Shown: positions 55,664-64,000 of the stretch, piece by piece | Position numbering within the stretch: the stretch's first letter is position 1 | Layout of the letters: every line of letters starts with the position of its first letter | NCBI GenBank assembly: GCA_954871525.1 | Contig: OX940871.1 | Location: 25,704,586-25,768,585, forward strand | Length of the DNA stretch: 64,000 nucleotides | From: Parietaria judaica | Lineage: Eukaryota; Streptophyta; Magnoliopsida; Rosales; Urticaceae | Direction of reading: 5' to 3' | Translations under genes and position numbers: made by a program | Notes under the pieces: model-generated | Told to the model about the DNA's origin: nothing | What the model saw: only the letters and a program-made list of their open reading frames with translations | Database searches by the model: none

Positions 55664-57753
55664 ATTGTTGGAAATAAGGGTTTGATTCCCGACTTCATTA
55701 CCCCCAAATAAGCATTCGAGGCGTCCCGGTAACATTTAAATAAATTATTTTAAAGCAGAAAACTTGTTACCGGCCCGACAACACGGATATCGGGTAATTA
55801 CCATTTTCTCAAGATCCGATTAATATTTTGAATTTCATATTTCATAATTATTATTAATAGGCTATTCGAATAGGAAATAAATAGAAAGCAGTAAATTGTT
55901 GCATTTATTAACCCAATGCATAAGGCCGTACCTCGGTTGATGATCTCGGTTGCGCACTCTGAATCTCGGCAGGGCTTCGCCGGGGGCTGAGGGGAAACTC
56001 TGTGATCTTCCGGGATATTCTCCTGGTTTCCTCGTACCGAAGCGTGGGCTTCGCCGGTAGGACTCCGTCGCAAAACTTAACTGACGGTTCTTTTTAAGCT
56101 ACCAGAGAAAAAAGTCTCCTAAGTCGAACCAGAAAAAGAGATCAGAAGCAGAAAAACTCGCAGACCCTAGAGCGAGAGGGAGAGGGAGAGTTTTGGCTCT
56201 GGGGGAAGGTGTGAAAAATGTGTAGAATGAGCCTCCTATTTATAGGTCTCACACTGTAACCGAATTGGAGATTTTTCCTCCTGTTTTTTGAATTATTATA
56301 ATTAAATATAATTAATTATTCCAATCCAACGGTCCAGATTTAATCTCATCTAAATCCAATGGATATAATAAATCAGGGATTTAATTAAATAATAAATACA
56401 TGATAAGATCAAAATAGTTAATCTTATCATCATATTAATTAAATTTGAAATATATATATATATATATATATATAATTCGAATTTTATAATAATTATCTAG
56501 ATCCAATGGTTAAAAATAAATCTCAAACCAATCAAATGGATCAAATCAATTAGAGTTAAAATCAAATGACCTAAGGTTTTAATAAAACCCTAATTCGAAT
56601 TCTTTACCCTTCATTAATTCGAATTATATTTACAATATTAATTAATTTCTAATCCGACGGTAAAGATTAAATCTTAAGGCCGATCCAATGGATATAATTA
56701 ATTAACTAAGTTCGAAATACCTAAGCTTGGTCACCAAGCTATCAATTTTGATTTACTATTAGGGTTAAAATCAATTATCTCAATCCAACGGTTGATATTA
56801 AATCATAACCAATCCAATGAATTAAATTGATAATAGGGATTTGTTAAAATACCAAAACATTTGGTACTTATGTCGCAAATATGGAATGTCAAAAACATAT
56901 GATTCGAATTTGCTAGGGTTTCAAATAACCAAACCCTAATTCGAATTTTACACATTTAATATATATAAATATATTTTTATTTATTAATATAAATCTATTA
57001 ATTATTAATTAATTATTAATTAGATATTAATAATTAAATCCAAATAATTAAATTATATCAATGATTCCTGATCTCAATATCACACATTAAAATTTCATGG
57101 TGCCACACCATCATTTAAATTCATGACATGTGATTTAATTTCATAGTTTATCGAACCGAGCATAAACTTAGAAAATCCATAAATCACACACCGTAAGTCG
57201 AAATGACTTGGTTCAAAAAGAAAAGTTACTTAGAATTGAATTTACAAAAACATGGTGCTGATAGAAAATCTAAATTCTAACTTTCTTTTTAACAGTTTAT
57301 TATGTGTACCAAAATATGATACTTTTGTCACGCTGACGATAAAACTATCCGACATCTGCCACAGACTTTTCAGTTTTATAAGTCTAGCCAAATGATTAAA
57401 CATAATCCAGAATGTATTTTAATTACGTACGTATCATCCGTTATGGAGCTATCCTGGGGACCATGGACCTGTATCACTTAAGCTCCAACCGAGGTAAGCC
57501 CTTATGCATTGGGTTAATTAATGCAGCCATTTACCTCTTTCTATTTATTTCCTATTCGACTAGCTTATCAATAATGATTATGAAATATTAAATTCGTGAT
57601 ATATATCGGATCTTGTTAAAATGGTTATTACCCGATATCCGTGCCGTCGGTCCGAGAACAAGTTTTTCGCTTTAAAATAATTTTTTAAATGTTACCGGGA
57701 CGGCTCGGAGGGATATTGTAGCATAATGAAGTCGAGAATCAAACCCCGATTTC

Positions 57754-57760
<7 letters not shown>
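55664..57760. mobile_element. Long inverted-repeat element, LTR-like ends
   Basis: About 270 bp at the left (55664-55935, starting ATTGTTGGAAAT) recurs inverted at the right (57486-57760, ending ATTTCCAACAAT). Matching words include CCTTATGCATTGGGTTAAT and GTTACCGG. On the minus strand a TATA box (CTATAAATAG, near 56240) and a leader run toward the left end, as in an LTR. It may be two LTRs in opposite orientation or a foldback element. The middle (56300-56850) contains a diverged AATCCAATGGATATAAT repeat. Confidence 0.6.
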
Positions 57761-57789
<29 letters not shown>

Positions 57790-57794
<5 letters not shown>

Positions 57795-58085
57795 CTACTT
57801 TATATTACTACTTTATATTACATTATTTAAACATGTAAATAGAGCGATTAAATTTTAATATTTTTTATATTAATCTAATATGTCTTTAGGCATAATATTA
57901 ATCATATTACTTTTATATCGAACACATTTTCTTTTTAGTTACATAAATTTTGTTTGATTTCATTATTGTATTTATTTTTTATTTCATATCAACCACAAAT
58001 TTACAAAAGACTAACCAAATAGTATTTCAAAAATCTAACTCCCAAACTGATTTGCTACACTGATTTCTCAAACCAAATTGTGAGC
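57790..58085. repeat. Right half of Harbinger-like MITE family
   Basis: Matches about 5955-6250 (TTTAAACATRTAA, ACAAAAGACTAA, AATCTAACTCCCAAACTG). The outer terminal repeat is missing. From here to 58619 no other feature is supported. Confidence 0.55.
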
Positions 58086-58619
58086 TCTGCATTTGAAAGA
58101 ATTACAATTTGATAATTACATATTTGTGGTTTAAGTTAAATAATTACAATTCTGTAACTTCAATTGTACAAGGAATGGAATTGATAAAAGAAGACGAACA
58201 ATTAATCAAAGAATGCAAATGATTCTCGAGTAATTGAGTCGAGGAGATGAAATACGAGAATTGATCGACGAAGCAAGTGAAATTCACGGCAATCGAAGGC
58301 GTTCAATTACATAATTAACGTAATGTAATTCTAAACACAATTACGTAATAGTTAGAATGAAAATTATTCAATAAGAAAATAATTTGTCGGCAATAACTTT
58401 AGAGAAACTTAATGTTATAATTTAGAGCTAATTATGTAACTATAATTACAATTATGTAACTGTAAATTTGTAACTGTAAATATGAACTGCAATTATAAAA
58501 AGGAAAATATACCTAATGGTAATATCGATTTAATTTAGTTTCCAATCATTAATTTGTTATAACTAGTTCATATATAATTTGCAGCAATCAAAGGCAGAAC
58601 TATGTATTAATGTACATTG

Positions 58620-58940
58620 GCTAAAGCTAGAGCTGAAACTCGCGACTTCGCGATCCATCGCGACTCAGTCGCCGAAAGTCGCCATTGTAGACGTCGCGAT
58701 GCGTCGCGATCCTTCACGTCGCGATGACTCACGGTGGCAGAGAGAGAGAGAGAGAGAGAGAGAATGTGAGACAGCGAGAGAGAGGGGAAAGGGAGAGGGA
58801 AGGAATCGCGATTAAACACGCGCGTCGCGACTCGTCGCGACTCAAACCCGTGCGTCGCGATTCGTCGCGATACCCTGTCAGTCGTCGCGACTCGTCGCGA
58901 TTCGGTGTCAGTCGTCGCCACCCGCAGCTCTAGCTAAAGC
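58620..58940. mobile_element. hAT-type MITE with GCTAAAGC duplication
   Basis: The 305-bp element (58628-58932) has inverted TAGAGCTG ends and is flanked by perfect GCTAAAGC 8-bp duplications (58620-58627 and 58933-58940). It is packed with TCGCGA and GTCGCGAC words and holds a (GA)n run at about 58738-58765. The Arg/Glu-rich frames come from that run. Confidence 0.92.
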
Positions 58941-60311
58941 TCCCCAAGACTATCGAAAATTCTATTAGTATGAGACTAAATCCAATGCCTAAGCATACTA
59001 ACGTACCCATTCCAGCCCCCATCTCTTTGTCTGCCAATAGCTCAACCATCCAAGCCCCTTATCTCTGCATTCAATTCATTATAACCTTAGTTATCATAGG
59101 TTTACACAAACTCTATATAGACACACATATTCTATACTAATTCTTATAATACTCTCTTGCTAATATTTATATTCTATCTATACAAGTTATTATATATTCT
59201 ATACAAAATTTTGTCTGTCCCTTACTTTTGGACTGTTAGACTCTATTCACGGGTTTTGTTTATCCTCTTGCTCGCTTTACTCGCTTCTCTTTCATCGGCG
59301 TCGACGATATATCTTGAATCAAGTTTATATATATTAAAATTTTCTAAGTCGGCGATATATCTTAAATCGGGTTTGATTTGACAATATTAAGTTTTGTATT
59401 TCGATTTTAAATTTATTATATAAGTTCACGAAAAAAAAAAATTAAGCCCCCTCCTTTCGAATCCTTGTTTCGCCTATGGCTACAATTAAAGAAAATTAGT
59501 TGACTATAATTAAGGATTACTAGTGTAATTTTGAGCATTAACATTTTATTATATTAACCATCAATTAGTTAATATCCAAAGAATTGTAGTAGAAATTATG
59601 TTTGCTATAATTAAGGATGGGTAGGATTAGGTACAATTTTATCAGCTACGAAATATTAAATAAGAATATTAAAAGAAGAAAAAAAACTGGATTGGACATA
59701 TTAAGGGTATATTTATATTAAGAGTATAATTGTCCATAAAATAATTAACTGGTAGTTTTAATTATCATAAACTGGATTGGACATTTCGTTAATAAAGATT
59801 GATCAAAATTGGCTCATTGACCAACCAATAAAAAAATAAAAATAAAAAAGGTGGTCTATTAATGGGCAGAGAGTCTTACAACTTATATACGACAACTATA
59901 CTGATATTCTACGAACAAATAAATTGCAGAAATATTTTGTAGAGATTCTAAAGTTTTCTTCTTAAACTTTAATAATATAGCATTTTTATTTAAAATTATA
60001 TTTTAAAGTAAAAAAGAGAAATGTGACAAAAGATAATATGTAAAGGTTATGTCCCAAAAATTATAATCTAGTAGTAATTTGTAGTATAACCCAGGTATTA
60101 AATTTCTCGAATATCCATCGGCATGCCCATCGAAAATCTTTTTTCGAGGATATGCGAAACGATATATCCATCGACATATCCATCGATTTACCTATGAGAT
60201 ATCAATCGACAAGCGATATATCCGTAAAATGAAAAGTGCAAAACGACATCGACAAACGGTATTTAAAAATTTGGTATAACCTCAGTTATTTGCATACGAT
60301 CTGATTAGATA
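58941..60311. other. AT-rich noncoding DNA
   Basis: Part (59850-60040) repeats sequence found at 9700-9980. No gene is supported. Confidence 0.35.
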
Positions 60312-61379
60312 CTTGATATCAAGGATCAAAATGCCGTTTTGGCCGATAAATCGTTTGCCGTTATCGATGGATTAATCGTTTGCCGATGCCGTTATCGACG
60401 GAAAACCTATAAAAATTATCGTTTGCCGTTATCGAAACTTATCGAACTTATCGATGGATTAATCGTTTGCCGATGGATTTATCGATGGAAAACCTATAAA
60501 AAAAAATTCAAACATATTTTACACTAAAAACATAACATAAAATACTAATGTCACAAAATATAAACATAAAAGTCTCATACAAAATATAAGATATAAGCCA
60601 CAAACCAAGTCTCATACTAATGTAGCCAAACATAAACTAAGTCTCATACAAAATTACAAATACTTTACAAAATATGTAAAATAAATTATTATTTACTTAC
60701 CAAAATAAATATTTAGAAGTCACCAATTATTCTTATATAAAATATGCACTGCACAATTGATTTCATTTAAAACAAGATTGAACAACTAGCTCAATTTAAC
60801 AAATTAGCTAAAAATTGTACTTTTGCCGCAATATTTTAGAAAACTTCAAATTAAAAAAAATATTATGCCAACCGATTATTTTTTAAATTATATACAATTT
60901 TATAAAACAAAATTACACAAAAATATTCGAGTAACTAGCTCAAATCAACAATTTCCGAAACATATGTACTTTTGCCACAATGATATCACAATTCAGAAAA
61001 ACTTCAAATTAAAAAAAAAAATTATGCAAACCGATTAGTTTTAAAATTATATACAATTTTATAAAACGAAATTACATCAAAATATTCGAGTATCTAACTC
61101 AAATCAACAATTTCCGAAACATGTGTACTTTTGCCGCAATTATACAACAATTCGGAAAAAACCTAATGACTTTTCGTTATTTAGCGATAAGTCCTCCAGT
61201 TTTCGAAATTTAACACTTGAAAACCTAAAACGAAAAGTTGTTCACTTTCCCCCTCGAAAAATCGCGAAAACTATAAAACGAAAACGATTAAGGGAGATAA
61301 CTTACCGAGAAGCCTATTTTCAGCGATAATCGAACGATTTTCGAACGAAAATCGCGATTTTCGGAACCTTGCTTGATAT
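60312..61379. mobile_element. Non-autonomous hAT element, 1.05 kb
   Basis: The element (60320-61371) has ends CAAGGATCAAAA and, on the other strand, CAAGGTTCCGAAAA. Perfect CTTGATAT 8-bp duplications flank it (60312-60319 and 61372-61379). Left-end TTATCGATGG repeats also occur at 8570-8750 and 50965-51125. An internal AAACTTCAAATT and ATATACAATTTTATAAAACRAAATTACA unit is repeated (60835-61130). No transposase frame. Confidence 0.9.
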
Positions 61380-61724
61380 AATCATTGGGCTTCACTTTCT
61401 GCAAAAAAATAAAAAATAAAATAAAAATTAAAAATCCTTTCTTATGGTCATGGACTCATGGTCATAATATTATATTCTGATTAATGAAGTTTTATAATTA
61501 ATACCAACCAGATAATTAGCTTATAGGAATTAAAACATAAAATTCTTTTTGACATTACGAAAATGAATAAAATATGATCACAAATTAACAGCTCATGCTC
61601 TGCTTTCTTTTGGTGGGAAATTAAATCCCATGATTGTTTTTGGAACAGCGATTGTTATATATATACACACATATAGTTATATTTATACATATAAATATAA
61701 TTCATCAGACGACAAACTTAATTC

Positions 61725-62128
61725 ATCAAATCAAGCATTTGTTATATTTATATATATATATAGTTAATTCCCCGGAGTTCCGGCCGCCCACGCTTGGGAG
61801 ATTCTCATATCTGGCTCTGTTTTTTTGGCGAGCGGGTTTGAAGACCGGTTTTAGCCATTCTACAACCGACGTTGTGGTCATTTCCACCGGCGATATCGCG
61901 GCTGCCTTAGTTCCCACTGCCGTTATTTCCCTACTCTTAGCCTTAAGCGATGCCAAGAGCGATGCCCTCTACTTTCTTCAATTTAGCCTTCAATCCTGCT
62001 TCATCCGCCAAATACTTCTGAGGTTCTGCCTTCCTTCTAGCCGGATTTGCCCAGAACTCGACCGCGAGTGTGTGGCTTCCGAAATAACTTTGCCATAGAT
62101 CTTTCCGAAATAACTCCCACTTCGAGTT
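61725..62128 (-). pseudogene. Possible retrotransposon leader/gag fragment
   Basis: Downstream of the primer site on the minus strand, two overlapping frames read Lys/Ala-rich sequence (ADEAGLKAKLKKVEG and, in another frame, ASLKAKSREITAVG). They could be one frame broken by a shift. No conserved motif is present, so the assignment rests on position only. Confidence 0.3.
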
Positions 62129-62140
62129 GCTCTGATACCA
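62129..62140 (-). other. Primer-binding site
   Basis: On the minus strand TGGTATCAGAGC, complementary to the initiator tRNA-Met 3' end, the usual plant LTR-element primer site. It lies three bases beyond an LTR end. Confidence 0.85.
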
Positions 62141-62143
62141 AGT

Positions 62144-62802
62144 TGATACATGTCCAAAGATTGTTAAACTCGAAATGGGAATTTGGAAAATTTTAGTCAA
62201 CACTCACAAACTCAATCCCTAAGAGATTAAGTTTTTTAATGTTTATTAATTGTATTTTCTCATTAACATAAGTTCTTAATCATAATGGGTCCGACCCAAC
62301 CTTATTAAACGTTAAACACAATTAACTCACAAAATTAAATAAACTAATAACATAAATAATATATCTTAACGACCCAGTTATTAAATGTAAACGATCTAAT
62401 CAGACAACAAACTTGTCTCCACTTGTCGTTCTATTATAAATAATGACTGCAAACGGGTCGAGTACCTGAATTTTTGCCAAAATCAGAAACCGGATTCAGA
62501 ATCCAAGTTTTTCAAACCGGGTACCCGCATATGGATTTAAACCGGATTTTTAACCCCCTAAACCCATAATCCGAAATCGGTTTAAACCGGATGCGGTTTT
62601 GAAAAACCCGGTTCCAATTTAATACGATTATGGGTTTTTTTTTTAAGTGATTCCGGTCCAAATGTGGTTAAAAACTGAAACCAGTCATCTTCAGTATTAT
62701 GGTAATGCGCATGATTATTATTAATGAGGTTGGGGTATATATAATACCAACCAAGGATATTACAGTAATTACACAAATAATATATATATATATACTCTAA
62801 TA
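62144..62802 (-). mobile_element. Copia LTR between two element bodies
   Basis: On its right the LTR abuts a purine tract (TTGAGGGGGC on the minus strand) right after the RNase H stop; on its left it abuts a primer-binding site. The minus-strand start TATTAGAG looks like a mutated TGTTAGAG and the end is TATCA. A CCGGGTACCC-rich insert (about 62450-62660) lies inside. Confidence 0.6.
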
Positions 62803-62809
62803 TGCCCCC

Positions 62810-64000
62810 TCAAGATGGTGTACAATTTTGAAGACCAATCTTGTTACAAATGGCATGTAAACGTGGGCGAGTAAGAGACTTAGTTAAAGCATCGGCTAAT
62901 TGTTCACTAGCAGAAACATGGACAACTTTAAGAGCACCGGTCTGAACTAAGTCACGCACGAAGTGGTAATCAATGGCCAAATGCTTCATTCGTGAATGAA
63001 ATACGGGATTGGCACACAGATACGTGGCGCCAAGGTTGTCTGAGTAGAGAGATGGAGGCGGATCACTGGCGACCGAAACCCGTAATTCTTGGAGTAAGGA
63101 TTTGATCCATTGAAGTTCAGCGGCTGCAAAAGCAATGGCTCGATATTCGGCTTCAGTAGATGAGCGTGCCACAGTACGCTGTTTATTAGAGCTCCACGAG
63201 ATTGGGTTAGCCCCAAGAAACATGACGTAGGCACCCGTTGACGTACGATCATCTGGATTCCCTCCCCAGTCAGCATCTGTGAAGCCGTGAAGAGTCAATG
63301 GTGAAGTGGCAGAGAGACGAACACCGAATGTACGAGTGCCATTTAGGTATCGTAGCAGCCGCTTAACTGCTCCCCAATGTGTCACCGACGGAGCATGCAT
63401 GAACTGAGAAAGTCGGTTAACGGCAAAGGAAATATCCGGACGAGTCATGCGAAGATGTTGAAGTCCGCCAACAACTTGGCGATATTGGGTTGCATTTGCA
63501 GCTTCTGAACCATCATGAGCAAGCAATGTGGTGCCAACTGCTAAAGGGGTAGCAACAGGTTTGGATTCGAGCATATTATGCTTGTCGAGAAGTTCAACAA
63601 TGTAACGGTGCTGTGAAAGAACCAAGCCGGTGACGGCTGGAACGACCTCCACTCCACAGAAAAACGACAATGGACCAAGGTCTTTCGTCGAAAATGTTGA
63701 GTTTAGCCGATGAATTATGGAAGTAATTGCCAATGGATCATTACCTGTGATAATAAGATCATCGACATAGACAAGAAAGTAAACCAGTGAGTCGTCACGA
63801 TAGAGAATAAACAACGAGGAGTCTGAACGGGAGGTGACAAAGCCAATGCTACAAAGAAAGCTACGAAGTTCTTGATACCACGCACGCGGAGCTTGCTTGA
63901 GACCGTAGATAGCCTTTCGTAAACGACATACATGATTGGGATAAGTGGAGTTGGGCATGCCTTTGGGTTGAGCCATGTACACTTCTTCCTCGAGATGACC
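62810..64000 (-). CDS. Copia reverse transcriptase-RNase H, partial
   Basis: The frame is open to the window edge (the codons before 63976 read HLEEEVY), so only the C-terminal part of the polyprotein is seen. It contains RKAIYGLKQAPRAWY, the catalytic YVDDLIITG, the ATPLAVG connection region, and RNase H (GFTDADWGGNPDDRTSTGAY, ARSSTEAEYRA, LYSDNLGA). It ends CTPS with TGA at 62810-62812, followed by the polypurine tract. No stop or frameshift is visible, so this copy is younger than the one at the left end. Whether the element is complete depends on sequence beyond the window. Confidence 0.95.
   Translation of the reverse strand, partial: GHLEEEVYMAQPKGMPNSTYPNHVCRLRKAIYGLKQAPRAWYQELRSFLCSIGFVTSRSDSSLFILYRDDSLVYFLVYVDDLIITGNDPLAITSIIHRLNSTFSTKDLGPLSFFCGVEVVPAVTGLVLSQHRYIVELLDKHNMLESKPVATPLAVGTTLLAHDGSEAANATQYRQVVGGLQHLRMTRPDISFAVNRLSQFMHAPSVTHWGAVKRLLRYLNGTRTFGVRLSATSPLTLHGFTDADWGGNPDDRTSTGAYVMFLGANPISWSSNKQRTVARSSTEAEYRAIAFAAAELQWIKSLLQELRVSVASDPPPSLYSDNLGATYLCANPVFHSRMKHLAIDYHFVRDLVQTGALKVVHVSASEQLADALTKSLTRPRLHAICNKIGLQNCTPS

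Noticed and set aside
58579..58933. Arg/Glu-rich frames
   Set aside because: They are translations of a (GA)n run and TCGCGA words within an hAT MITE.

Overview
The window is nuclear DNA of a flowering plant, most likely a eudicot. It is AT-rich, genes have GT-AG introns, and Copia, Gypsy-like, CACTA, hAT, Mutator-like and Harbinger-like elements fill most of it. The only two host genes I can support are two BAHD acyltransferases. I cannot name the species from sequence alone.

Layout. 1-3430: a broken Copia retrotransposon (minus strand). 3677-9565: small DNA elements and repeats, including an 18-bp and a 69-bp tandem repeat and a Mutator-like MITE with a 9-bp target duplication. 10001-29115: one complete 19.1-kb CACTA (En/Spm) transposon with CACTA ends and a TAT target duplication. 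29119-41290: AT-rich repeat DNA holding an hAT-type MITE and a 5.06-kb LTR element (34150-39204, AATAT duplication) that lacks gag-pol and carries a 500-bp foldback MITE. 41292-44575: a Copia gag pseudogene followed directly by a tandem array with a ~357-bp unit. 45085-52968: two BAHD genes in head-to-head (divergent) orientation, with a Mutator-like candidate and a truncated small CACTA derivative between them. 52970-64000: LTR fragments, a long inverted repeat, two hAT elements with 8-bp duplications, and the 3' end of a second Copia element that runs off the window.

The CACTA element is the most interesting part. On the plus strand it carries a Transposase_32-type gene (two in-frame stops), a tnp2/TnpD gene (frameshift, a catalytic-domain deletion patched with copied filler, and a nonsense codon), and a six-exon TnpA-like gene ending in a Ulp1/C48 SUMO-protease-like domain, whose spliced frame is fully open. 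On the minus strand, between the first and second of these, lie four paralogous small genes. The full-length copies combine a SUMO-interacting-motif-like N-terminus, an RGRP AT-hook and a stand-alone BED-type zinc finger. A transposon carrying both a Ulp1-like protease and SIM-like DNA-binding proteins suggests a SUMO-linked module. This is inference and needs testing.

The noncoding parts of the element are packed with GCCGCGGC-type palindromes, a 239-bp tandem array and a recurrent 19-base motif, plausibly transposase-binding sites. The dead tnp2 and the open TnpA/C48 frame suggest the element is now non-autonomous, but could still express a DNA-binding or regulatory protein.
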